A stretch of DNA of 64,000 nucleotides from Paracentrotus lividus. Its lineage: Eukaryota; Echinodermata; Echinoidea; Camarodonta; Echinidae. A program made the position numbers and the translations under genes. The notes under the pieces were generated by a model. That model did no database searches, was not told the DNA's origin, and saw nothing but the letters and a program-made list of their open reading frames with translations. Positions 1-13,375 of this stretch are shown here, one piece after another; the first letter of the stretch is position 1; each line of letters begins with the position of its first letter. The DNA is taken from assembly GCA_940671915.1 (NCBI GenBank), contig CALNVZ010002100.1, forward strand, positions 7,975,132 to 8,039,131. The letters are read 5' to 3'.

Positions 1-2348
1 AGTCGTCATCCTAGCGTGTGTTGGTACAATTTTCATTTTGACCTTTGCACGTATGACTGAAAACAGAAAACAGAAAACAGAAAATCTTCAGAAGACGGTA
101 AGATCTCACTTGAGCCAAATGGCAGGATCAAGAATGAACAAATTGACAATTTATTACTTATGTGCACGCACAGAGACACACAACCACACGTATACCCTCA
201 TTTAGACATACGCAAAGCATATACATACGCACATCCTCACCAAACACACCCACATACACCCTCCACACACACATACACACGCACCCTCCTTATCGTATCC
301 ATACCAGCACACACACACACACACACACACATACATACACACCCACATCCTAAAAGAACACACCCAGCACACATACACACACACTCTCACTCACACTCAC
401 AATCTGTCCCAAACATTCAGTGATGGTCTTGGTAAACAAAACATCTAATATGAAATTTTATTGTGACTATTTTATTGTGTGTGTGGGTGTGTGTGTGATG
501 ATGTGCGCGTGTTTGAGGGATGATGGGTATGTGTTGGTGTGGCTAGAGGGTGTGTGGGTACGTGTGTACACATATTCTGACAGCACTTGCTATTAATCTT
601 CACCCAGCCACTTGGCGCAAGTGAGATCTTACCGTCTTCTGCAGACAGTCTTTTATTCAGTCATGTGTGCAAAAATCCAAATGAATGATGATTTTACCAA
701 GACGAATCATGAAATCTATGGTTGAATGTTTATACTTTTCACAAGACACCTTCAAAATGATGGGAGATTTTTAATGACTCACTCTGTATATTTGATGTAT
801 AGATTCGTGTTTTCATTACTTATTTATGTATCAAATATTACACATGTTTTAATTCAATTTAGAACAACACTGAAGACACCGATCATCCCAAAATATAGTT
901 GACTTTATTCTGCCGTTCAAAATGGGTCCTAATAAAAGTTGTTGGGTTTTTTATTAAACGTTTTCGTTTACGTTTACAATTAATAATGTAATACAATTTA
1001 CAAATTCATGGTAATGCTACTGTACAGTAACACAGACCATATCAATTCTACTCTATGTAAAATGTAAAGTTAACGTATACCAATGTGCGGCATTAAATCG
1101 TAATTAAACAAGGCGCGTCCAATATCTAAGAGGCCAGACGCAACAAAGTGACGTTGGAAATACGGCTGAGAAGTGCAGAAATCTATACAGCTGGCTGCAA
1201 TAATAAATTAGCTCACAAAAACTCGCGTAAGAAGACTTCCCTCCAGTTGAATGGTATTGTCCGTTCGGTTGAGCAATCTACTCGAGGAGATGAAAGAAAT
1301 TGATGAAATTTTATCATGTTGTTAGTTAATAGATTCTCCAGACCAGATGGAGGAAATACACATTTCGGCAAGCTTATAACATTATTGTGCTGAAGTTGTA
1401 ATCAGAATATGCCATTCATATAAATTGATGCTCAAAACAATGACATAGATTGTGAACTTGTCACAAGTCTTGTGAAGACGCCGTTCACATGTTTCTATGC
1501 GATATGCATGTGATAACCGTAAATATTGACTAGTCGAGGAAAGAACCTCTTATGATTATGTTCAAAGTGACAGGACTTTTTTTTAATTCAATTAAAATGA
1601 ATGTACCATCTCCGGAAAGCTGAGAATTCAAGCTTTTAATTGCCCTGTGAACAATAAGCTATAATAGTATAAAGCGGCATCGAGGATCAAAAGTATGCAG
1701 CGCATGAGCTATTTTGAGAGCAAAATATACCATATTGTACAGGAATTTGATCTAACTAGGATTTCGAATTGACACAAGTGACAGGACTTTTTTTTTCCTT
1801 TGCAATAAGTTATTCCTATTTTTGAAAAATTCAGACTCTTAGCGTACTTATTCAAGTTGAACATTTTCTTTGAAAAGGTAGTTGCTCGCCACAATAAAGA
1901 AAATAAAGTGAAAACTGTCCAAAAACAAAAAAAGTCAATGGGCACGTTCGCTTTGAGTAGAATGGTAGCGCCCTCTATCTCTTAAGTTTACAACTAGAAT
2001 TGATATGACCTACGTTGAGTTACATTGCGTCCAAAAATTCCTTTTTTTTTTCTTTCTTTTTCTGGGGATCCCCACGGCTGCCTTCCTGTGTCTGTCATAG
2101 TCAGAAGTGGAAATAGTGATAATTTCGTTCATCCAATAAAACAAAGAAATACATATATAAGAAATGATAGACTAGAAGATGAAATAAGGATAAAACCACA
2201 AAACGTAACTATAAACGTATTAAGTGTCTGCGTGACTGTAGCATATGTCTTTTATGTTTTGATTGAAAGAAATCATCTATATGAATTACATTTGGTAATG
2301 CTAAGTGACCTTCAACAGTGCCATCAAGTTCATTATTCATACCATTAG
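1..2348. other. Intron upstream of first visible PARP4-like exon
   Basis: No coding exon could be supported. It holds the CA/TG foldback element at 89-641 and a twice-occurring phrase gtgacaggactttttt (near 1569 and 1781). Open frames here have no splice or family support. Confidence 0.6.
89..641. mobile_element. Foldback element with CA/TG-rich interior
   Basis: The left arm gaagacggtaagatctcact (91-110) recurs as its reverse complement at 620-639. The arms extend more weakly to about 125 and 605. The interior is CA-rich at 165-405 and TG-rich at 475-565, so most of the element could pair with itself. No transposase is present, so it is non-autonomous if mobile. Confidence 0.75.
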
Positions 2349-2567
2349 GTAACCGTACTACAGAAGTACAGGAATGTTGGTGATAAGTCTGCAGAAACTC
2401 GGTATGTCTTTCCTCTGGACGAGCGAGCAGCTGTGTGCGGCTTCGATGCCTATATCAACGGCAAGCACGTAGTCGGAGTGGTGAAAGAGAAGGCAGAAGC
2501 GAGGAAGTCATACGCCAAAGCCAAACAGGAAGGACATGGAGCTTATCTTATGGAAGAAGAAGCGACG
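2349..2567 (+). CDS. PARP4: PARP4-like exon 1 of window: first half of VIT domain
   Basis: 73 codons, phase 0 at both ends, acceptor ccattag and donor gtatgg. The protein contains YVFPLDERAAVCGFDAYING and ends GHGAYLMEEEAT, which is the strongly conserved core of the VIT domain of PARP4 and inter-alpha-trypsin-inhibitor heavy chains. The domain should begin about 20 residues earlier, so at least one further upstream exon exists. No candidate for it could be found in 1-2348. Confidence 0.93.
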
Positions 2568-5500
2568 GTATGGAATATAGGATTGGGGTAATGGAGAAAG
2601 AGAGCTTTATCTTAATGACTGACACCGACAAAACAGACACCTCGATCAAAAACTTAGGCGCCTTCTCCATTCAAAAGGTGTCAGTTTCCCGGGTGGAACA
2701 GGAACCCGCGGGAAACTGGCGCCTTTTGAATGGAGAAGGCGCCTTAAAACAATCTCGTTTGCCAAGAGTTTGTCAAATTATATGTCAGTTTGGAATTGAA
2801 TTAGTTGTGTGATTTGGGTATAATGAATTAAATACTTATGAAATAGATTAACGGACAGAACGCGGTGAATACATTAATTGGACAATAAAACATAAGGAGA
2901 GAGTGAGGGGGGGGGGTAAGACGTAGGCCTAAGTTAGAAAGTAAGGAAATTACTCTTTATACTTACTGGTTTGCATATAACAAGAAAAAAAGAAGCAGGT
3001 CTGCAAAGACATAAAATAGTTGGATATTAAGTAATGGGCATGTCTTTCACCAAACAGTCCATTTATTTCATCACCTTGAAAAGTGATATACAACTGAAAT
3101 CGAAATGGTAAACCATCTGTCTTTTGTTTTGTTTAAACGAATCCGAATCCCTGACCAGACAAGTGGAATTCCTGAGGGGGGAGGAGGGTGGGTTATTTTA
3201 GTGGGGAGGGTGGTTTTTTCCTTAAGATCTCTGACGGTTTTTTTTTTCTTTCTTCTTTCTTATTGAGAGAGAGAGAGTTTCAGAGTTCTTAAGGAAATGA
3301 AAAGAATGGAGGAACTTTTTTTAAGTCCCTCTTTTCTTTTTTACATATATATTTCTTCCATATTCACAATTAATATTTTATGTGATTCAAAAGAGTAAAA
3401 TTTTGTTTGTACATTGCTGTATTGTAAAATGGATCTATAGTGATATAATTGATATGATAATTTGTGTTATGAACAGTTATCTTTGTAGTATGAGTACAAT
3501 GTACGTTATTGATTGTTATGTAGTATTATTTGGAAGAAATAAAAACATACTTAAAAACAAAAAAAAATCGGAATCTTTTTTGCAACTTAAAAATCATTTA
3601 TCCTTTCAAATACAGAACGTATTTACGATCACGGTTGGCAACCTACCGCCTGGCTCATACGTCTTGATCTGTGTACGGTACGTGACTGAACTGGTGGTGG
3701 AAGGTGATCGCATAGCTTTCAACCTCCTTGGCAGTGTAGCACCATGGAAGAAGAAAGAAATCCTAAGCAACAAGTTTGATCACAAGGGCGATTCGGTGGA
3801 TGGTGTCGTCGAAAACAAGCGAAATAGGTAAGATAGGGTGGTACCTCACTTCGCGGAGACGTCTCTGCGACGGATAAGAACGGTATCAGAGACGTCTCCG
3901 CGACGTCTCCGCAACATTTTTCAAAAAATGTGACAAAGCATTTTCAAAGAACCATCTCAAAGTATTTTCCGCGACTCGTGAAACGTCTCCGCGACAAATT
4001 TTGAAACTTGTCGCGTCTCCGAGACGTCTCCGCGACGTTTCATGAGTCGCGGAAACTACTTTGAGACTGTTCTTTGAAACTACTTTGAGACTGTTCTTTG
4101 AAACTACTTTGTCACAGTTTTTGAAGAATGTCGTGGAGACATCACGGAGACTCTAATACTTTTTATCCCTCGCGGAGACGATTCCGGAGACGTCTCCGCG
4201 AAGTGAGATACCACCCTTATAGTCAAGCAGGCCGTTTTATTAACATGTCCTCATATTTTCATCCTTGAAAAGAATAGATCAACCGCTGGAAATAAGAAAT
4301 TGTCTCTTGAAAAACCTGATTATGCGTGGTGTTTAACCGTAAACTCCGCATGAAAACAAATTAATCTGAAGACAATGTGGTATGTCACAGTTAGAAAGGA
4401 AAGACGAATATTCTTAGTAAAGAAAAAGGAAAGACGAATATTCTTAGTAAAGAAAATATTATATTGTATTTATTTCCGTAAAGGTAAACAGTTAATCATC
4501 GTCCTTTTTTAGGTTGGTTTGGAAGTGTACATAAAATGTGATCAGGAGTGTTCTTCTTTTGATAATGTAGATTGAATTAAGAATTGTTTATCACGGAGTT
4601 CAGATTATTGAATGATGAAATTATATTTTACATTTTGCACCAAAGGATATGTATAATAATTTAAAATATCATGATAATTTGATGACTTTTACAGGAGTGA
4701 ATCTTTCATGGCAACGATTACCATGCCGTCTAAGATTAGGAGCGTCCACTGCCCTACTCACTCAATCAATATCCGGGTAAGCCACATTGTAATATGGTTG
4801 TTTCAATTTTTAAAGGATTTTATATGTTTTGACTTCACTCAATGCCTCTACGTTGAAATACAAGGTATATCATCGTGATATGACTTCTACTGCGCCTTTA
4901 GCCCCACATCTGAGGGAGTTACCAAAAAGACACTGGTGGGTATATGAACTTGGTTTTAAACTTGCCGTTATACGGCTACGGTTCCGTTTATGTTGCCAAA
5001 TAATAATTGGCTAAATGGAAGGAGAGAGTTATTGATACAGTCTTTGTGTTCCCGATAATTCAATGACAGTTGTTCCGGCAACCATTATTGTTGCTCTGCA
5101 AATTTCAGACACTACTCGAATGACTAATTTCAATCCAGGACTTAACACTATACAGTGCGTCCCATAAAAAAGTAAACCCAACTTTGAGAGCCCCATATTA
5201 AAATTTTATAGCTTATGTAAACTTGATATTTATGTCATAATAAAGAGTAACTCATTTCCTATTAAATGATACCAAATTTATACCTGTGTTGTGATGGATG
5301 GCTAAGCATTTGGGCTTTAACAAACAAGCGTCAAAATTCAAATGTTCCAATTTTGAGGAGAAGTAGCCCTTGCATTTCAATAGACCAGAAATCCATTGTC
5401 CCTTATGAATGGACTTAGAAGGCTGGCCTCACACAAGGAATGAATGATCAGAAAGCCAGGATTGCTTCTGATAAAACAATTTGTTTTTGACCAATTTTTT

Positions 5501-6920
5501 TTAGAACTCGAGTGGTCAGTCATCCTTGATAGTTCAGGTATGATTTTGGTATCACTGGATAGAATATGAGTTATTCTTTGATATGTAATAAAAAATAATG
5601 AGACTTAAGTAATACAATTTTAATACTAGGCTCCCAAAGTTGGGTTTACTTTCATGTGGGACGCACTGTATAACCTACCTAAACCAATATTGCTAACCCA
5701 ACCACAATATAAACTAGAGCTTTTATAATTGTAATGCGTACAATTATCGGTGGTATGTACTGATATGTATTTGTAATGCAAAACAGTATGCAGCAATTGG
5801 CTACAGGAGAGAGAGAACAAAACTGAAACGAAAAGAGAGAGTAAAATAAACTTTTTAAAAAAGAAGAAATTGAAATGTGTAATATGTGATGAATTTGACA
5901 TTCAATTACCTTTTACAATTCAACTCTTTGGGAACTGTCTCAGCCTTAACATGAAAAGCATTTGGGAGAAAATNNNNNNNNNNNNNNNNNNNNNNNNNTG
6001 GAGGCGAGAGGGGGGGGGAGAAATCAACCATATTTATCCTGTATAATAAACTAAATTTGGACTGGAAACAAAAAACATTGGAAAATTGTGGCGTTGGCCA
6101 TTGATGGAATATTGCCGATGTTTAAATTTCTTTTAGACCCCAACATTTTATAAGTTGATTATAATTTTACTATGTCATAAACTCTTTCAGCGAAATCACT
6201 TGAAAAATAATAGCGAAAACACAAGTGACGGGGTCGACCTCCCGGATAGGGAGGACTAAGCGAGATTTTTTACACCCCATTGACGCCTACGCGCGGAAAT
6301 GAAATTTGATGACGCGCAGCGCGCCATGCTAATGTTCGCTTGAAAACGATTCTTTTTTTTTAAAATATATGAATCCTAAGATAATGTCTAAACATTGCAA
6401 TCAACAAAACAAAACCACGGATTTTACGCATTTATAAGGCCGCCACAAAACCGCCTCTACACGCCGCAGACAACACAACTCCAAAACCGAGGCGCATCTC
6501 CCACACACGCCCACTGAAAATCTAAGAACCTACTTATCCTCAAACATCCATCTTCTCCACTGAACAAGGCCCAGCCACACTCTCATGGATTGAACACTCC
6601 ACTACCCTGTCAAAATCCCCATAAACAATAACCCCTACTCACCCCTGACTCCACACCAACACACCCGCGTAGATAATCCCTACACATCGAAACAAGCACT
6701 TTTCAACCGCGACCAATCAACGATTTTGAATCCCACCAAGTTTTTCTTTCTTAAAATTTCTCAACCCTGTTAAAACAAGAGGCATATTTATCAAAATAGC
6801 GCTGTGTATTCGCGAATTCTGTTTTTTTGTAGCAGGGCGAAAACTGAACCTCTTCAGACTTTTGCGAGACCAGCATGAGTTTTCATTTGGACAAAATTGT
6901 TGACCGCCAACGCTTCTGAC

Positions 6921-6960
<40 letters not shown>

Positions 6961-9900
6961 AAGCATTTCGCAAATTGATGCGATCTATCCAACTCTAAAA
7001 CATAATTCCGCCGCGCGTGCATCGAGTTTGATCCCTAGAGAAAACCAAGCAAATTATTCAGCGATCTTTGTGTAGGCAGTGTTTTGGCCAAAAAATGCAT
7101 ATTTTCGCGTCCTAAAATTACAAATTTCGCTGGTCGCGCGCCAGCATGTTTCCAACCTGAACAGACCATCCATTCTCAACACACAGTCCCTAATAAATCA
7201 TTCATAAAAGTAACACACCAACTAGTTAAGTTCAACATTACAGTTCTCGTCAATAATTTATTCCAAGATTACTTTAAGAGAGAACAAAACCATACAATGA
7301 TCTCAAAGCTGCATTACTTCGCCTTCCACATCGCCGCCATTCAATGCGCGCAAAATCGAGTCTGTGCGCGCGCAATTTTTCTTGAACATGCTTAAATGAC
7401 GCTGAAACGTACCTCTACTTTAGCCATAAAGTGATTTTGAACATTTTAAAATTTTTGCGCGCGCGTAATTCCTAATTTACTTACCGCACTCGCCAGTTAT
7501 GTTCTAAAATATGCGTTTCAATTTGAGTTTTTGTGTACTAAATTTGATTGATCAATGATTATTAGTTATGAATTATGATTGATAATGTGAATTTATTTTA
7601 CTACAAAATGGCGTCTAGATGACGTCACATTATGCTAATAAGCTAAAAAAGATTGTCCAGTGCTCAGATTTCATGTGATCTATCATTGCTGAAATTTATT
7701 GAACTACCTTAATGCATTATTTTTTGAGTATCGTGTGTCTACAAGAATTGTACAGAAGAAAAACAAATAAAGGAGAAGAAAAAAAAAAAAAAAAAAAAAA
7801 AAAGAAGATTCTGACAATAACAAGACGTGGTATGTACATACGACATACCACCTAAAAAAAAAAAAAAAGAAGAGAGGATTCGCGACACAAAAACAAGAGG
7901 TGATATTGTACAGACGTACATACCACTAATGAGCGCGGCTTCTGTCCACATGCAAAAAAATAACACCGAATACCACTTCAAATGTCGAATTGAAATTGAA
8001 CAGCCCTTCTTCTAATCAGCCAATATTTTTAGACTACAACAGCCGGGGCAAAACCAAATTTAAATCTCCACCGTCAAATGTTGTACGAGAATTGCTCATA
8101 CCTTCGGCTACAAACATACTGAAAATGTTGACAAAGAAGAAACGGCACAAATCTTACTGAGAAACACTCCCTCTTTGTATACTTCAATGCATAATGCGTT
8201 CATTTAACTGAAATTACAGGTAATTGAGAACTGCAACCATGTCAAAACTTTTGAGATTTAGAAAGCCATCTATCCGATAACTGTTAATGCAAATCGACGT
8301 GTAAGTTAGAAAGACGATGAAGACCCAAACCCGACACTGCACCTCGCATCGAACGAACCAAACCGACCCACCAACCAACTATCACTACAACTCATACTCT
8401 AATCCAACTCTGAAAAGATAATTGGGTAGGTTGCCGTGATCCTGAAGAATTATTCAGATTTTGTTTGTAGGCATGTTTTTGGCCAAAAATGGCGCATATT
8501 TTGGTTAAATTGACAAATTCGCAGTCGCGCGTAGTTCCAACCTTGAACAGACCATCCATTTCGTTATTAATATCTAAAAAGTATGTATTATCGGTGTCAA
8601 ATTGTTGTCAATATTATCAGATTACTTTAAGAGCAAAAAATCAATGATCTCAAGCTGCATTCTTCGCCTACGCGCAATTAATGGCGCGCAAAATCGTCGC
8701 TGCGCGCAATTTTTCTTGAATGTCTTAAAATGACCTCGAAACTTACTCTTCTTTAGCCATAAAGTGATTTGAACATTTTAAAATTCTGCGCGCGCGTTAA
8801 TTCCTTAATGCGCGTACTACGCCGCGCGCAATATGTTTCTAAAATACTGCGCTTCAATTTGAATTTATGTGTACTAAAATGATAATCAATCGTTATTATT
8901 ATGAAGTTATGATGATAATGTGATTTTACAAAATGGCGTCTAGAGATGACGTCACATTATTGCTAATGGCTAGAAAAGATTCAGTGCTCAGATTTCTATA
9001 ATGATCTATCATTGCTGAAATTTGAACTACCTTAATGCATTATTTTTTGGTTATCGTGTCTACAAGAATTGCTACAGAAGAATAAAATAAAGGAAGGAAA
9101 AAAAAAAAAAAAAAAAAAAAAGAAGATTTCTGACAATAACAAGAGCGGTGATATGTACATACGTACATACCACCTAAAAAAAAAAAAAAAAAAAAAAAGA
9201 AGATTCGGACAAAAAAAAACAAGGTGATATGTACATGATACATACCACTAATGAGGCGGCCTTGTCCAATGCAAATACACGTACACTTCAAATGTGATGA
9301 AATGACATGCCTTCTTTAAGCGCCAATTAGACTACAAAGCGGGGTTAAGAAACCCAAATTAATATTCTGTCACGATGTAGATGTTGGTAGGCGAGATGTC
9401 CTCGCTCACGACAAGTACTTGAAATATATTGACCAGCCAGGTGAGGAATCGGTCACATATTAATCGCAAACACCGCACTCCTCTGTTTAGTAAAGGATAG
9501 CGTCAAGATTACAGTCATTAAAATCTCATAGTACGGAGATTTCTTCTTATAATATTGAAAACGAAATCTAATCAAATTATAGAGTGTTTTTTTAGAATTA
9601 CGGAAGCCGATTATGATAACGTCTAGAGGGTGCCAATGACCTGTAATACAGTGTTATAGAAATAGAATTTGTGTATATGAATTTAACGCACTTCTACAAC
9701 TCATACTCTATCAACCTCTGAAAAGATAACTTGGGTGTGCCGTTGAATCCATGGTGAAGAATATTCAGGATTTGTGTAGGCATGTTTGCGCCAAAAATGG
9801 ACACTATTTGGCAAATAACTTGATACAAAATTGCGGCTGACCGAAATAAGCATCCTAATTGCGCGGTAGTGTCCAACTTGAACAACCATCATTTCGTTAT

Positions 9901-12900
9901 AAATATTCTCTAAATAAAAAGTAGTACTGTATATAAATCCATGAGTGATCATATTGTTGTCGGATATGAATATATCAATGATTACTGGTCTAAAAGAAGA
10001 GCAAAAAATCAATGATCTCCAAGCTGCATTCTTTCGACTCTTACGCGCAATAATGCGCAGCAAAATCCGTAGTTTCCCGCGGCGTAATCTGAAATGCTCT
10101 TTTAAAATGACCACCGAAATCACACTTCAGCCAAAAGGAACTATTTTTTCACGTAGAAAAACTCTCTTGCCACCCACACACCACCAGTGCACGGCCCATG
10201 TTCACGCACGTATAAATACTTCTCTCTATAGCGATAACTTATTAAAACGTCAATCACTATACTCAGTCTCCCACAGTTCTAACATATGCGTTTCAATTTG
10301 ACAGTCTTATGTGTACTAAATTGACTCTGATCCCAATGATATTAGTTGAAGTCTTCATAATGTTGATAACTGCTCGAATTATACAATAGGCTCGAAGATA
10401 CGCTCTCACTTATGTATTAAGCTATCATGAAAGATACTCTCAACATAAATATGTCTCAGACATCACATGAGCAATCAAATGCCTGAAAACTCCATCGAAA
10501 CTTACATCTTAGTGCTCATTAAAAAGTATCCGGTCTTACAAAGAATTGTTACGTGAGATATAAAAAAATAAATGTAAATAATAGAAAAGACAAAAATATA
10601 TAAAAATAAAAAATAAAATCATCCTCAGACAAAACAAGATCCGGTGATACTGCACATACGTCTAGTCATACCGACCTCAATAATATGGGTTCCCGAGATG
10701 AAGCATGTGATAATATGTTCTTGCGTGGTTTTGCAAGACCAAACCCACGACCTTTTATACCTGTAATTATTAGCCACTCGACTGCGATAGCGGCACATTA
10801 GCTAGATCTGCTATCTACAATACTAATCACTGCTCAGTTGTATTAAATGAATCTTGATTACTCATTTGCTAGCAAAAGGATTATGAGAAGGTGTATTTAG
10901 CATATCTATGTTGAAGCGATAGAGTTAGTTGATGCGTCTGCAGCTTATGGCTGTCTTGACATATACAATGTGCCACAGCCGAGAGCTTGGGTAACAGGTA
11001 GAAACGACTCACTACGTACATACAGAAGCAGGCGAGAAACACAAAATGTATATAACAGCAATACAAGATACCCCCATAATTATAATCACAGGTCTATATA
11101 AGAGGACTAACAACCACAATAGAATATCTTGTCTTTAAGTATATGGATGGATGGTTTCACTACAACGTCAAGCTTGCATGATTTTCTGACTGAGTGTACT
11201 GGTCTGACTCTCTTTTATCTTTCAATTGCATTCATAAGACATCTCGTCCACTCTAATACCCTTCAAGATAACCTCGATTGAATGCTCCCACTCAAATAAT
11301 AATAGAGTACTCTGTGTCGTGGAGTGAGAGATAATCAATGTTTTAATATTGTGAATGAAATTAACAGATGTAAACTAATAATGATAAATTCATAAATTCT
11401 TTAGAAGTAAGATAAAAACTCATGAATATCTCACCCTCATTAATAAACTAACTAATAATAGATCTCCATGTGCCTTTGAATTACTAAGGCCACAGCGAAC
11501 ATTATGTTCTCTTATATAGATATCAGTAGATCTCAATTCTTGTCTTAAATCATACAAGCGATAAATTGTTTTCTTGTCTGATATCAATTGCTATCTCATC
11601 AACATCTAAAAAATACTTGTATATTGGTTTATGACAGACAGTGTATTGGAAATATCAATTACAGTCGGTTTTCCTTCTCTTACACAGCGGTTATGGTTGG
11701 TTTTCTATCCCGAATTTCAGTGACAACGATATGAGACCCGAGGTCAATTCATGTATATAGATCGATCCTACTTCCATGAAGGCACAATGAGCCGAGTGAG
11801 ATCGTGATGCCAAGTTATATGTTTCAACTCATGAGTTCTCTGATGTTCGAGAATCCTTCCTTCGGCTGAGATCGATCATTAAATTTCGTTCTATTTCGGT
11901 ATTCTCGGTATTATACTATAGTGAAATGGTAGAGTGCCATGGTGTGTAAGAGAGGAATTGGGTATCTAGAAGTCCATCCAGCATTTTTCGTCGGAGAATA
12001 ACGGATGGAAAAACATATGTAGTTTTTAGAGTCATACACCATATCCTTGACTTGTATAAGACTCTCCCGATGCAGTCTATACCCGTACCCCCCAGGACCA
12101 ACTATATGGCTCTGCAGAGTCTCTCACAATCTCACATACAATCCATATTAAATACTCCGAGAACACTCACAACTGACACCTCTTGATAAACTTACTTGTC
12201 GATAAGAAGCCCTTATACTTCTATCGGTGTAAGAGTTTGTAAGACATACCGGTTTGGGAATGTGGGGAGACCGTGTAAAACAACAGAACTAGACAGGGGG
12301 GATCTGTAGATAGTATCATCGTATAGCTGTACTTCTTGTGACCCACCTGAGGTGTGTCTTTGATACACAGGGCTTGTGGTGACTAGATGTTAACGAGGCT
12401 TTTGTTCCCAATGTAGATATTTGCGTGCGGGGAGTGGATGTCTGACTGTATGTGGTGGTGGGGCGTGTGAGTAGGCAGATCTAGTTTTTTTTTTTGGTGT
12501 GTATTTGTTTCTGCCTCCCCCTCCCTCCCGCCCCCTTCCAATCTGCTCTGCCTACCTAGTTTCAACGCTCACTGTCAGGCTCTCGTGTTTCTCGTTAGAT
12601 GTGCGTTTTAACAAGATGTATGCTTTGCCGGTATGTTAATGAGGATACGTGTGGTTGCCCTGTGTTCTGTGTTGAGTATATGATAGGTTCCAAATAAATA
12701 GAGATCGGTTTGGGGGGTAACGATGCCAATGGCGTCATATAGTAGGAGTGGATGTTGGGTGGGTCGTTTGAGGAGAATGTGCTGTTTTGTTTTCTGTGTG
12801 TGCGGTGGAAGGTCAGTCTCAGTCATATCCAGCTACTGGTGCTGTGCTTGCGCTATGGGCATCATGTAATCTCATGTTCCATAAATGAATGTCGTAACGT

Positions 12901-13323
12901 TGTCCCTCTAAATTAGAATAAGAATTATTAAGTGTAATCTATTATCACGCTCCGGATTGCTGTATTGCTATACTCGACCTGATCTATCGGAAACACGATT
13001 AAGTCTAGTAGTGTGGTAGCTATGATGGATGTTCTATATCTGTCTGTCCTGTGGAATTAGTGCTATTGCTATATGTAGCTTGTGCTCGTCTAATTATTCA
13101 TGTTGTGATCAATGATTATTAGTTATGAAGTTATGATTGATAATGTGATTTTACAAAATGGCGTCTAGATGACGTCACATTATGCTAATAAGCTAAAAAA
13201 GATTTCAGTGCTCAGATTTCATGATGATCTATCATTGCTGAAAATTTGAACTACCTTAATGCATTATTTTTTGAGTTATCGTGTCTACAAGAATTGTACA
13301 GAAGAATAAAAAATAAAGAGAAG

Positions 13324-13375
<52 letters not shown>

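Noticed and set aside
160-423. His/Thr-rich open frames over the CA repeat
   Set aside because: They are translations of a microsatellite; the same stretch is open in several frames and on both strands.
7084-7395. 103-residue open frame
   Set aside because: Lies in the noisy repeated region; the equivalent positions in the other copies are broken by indels and no family is recognised.
9701-10301. Open frames of 118-140 residues on both strands
   Set aside because: They fall in the third, most error-laden copy of the repeated unit, so the frame is not meaningful.
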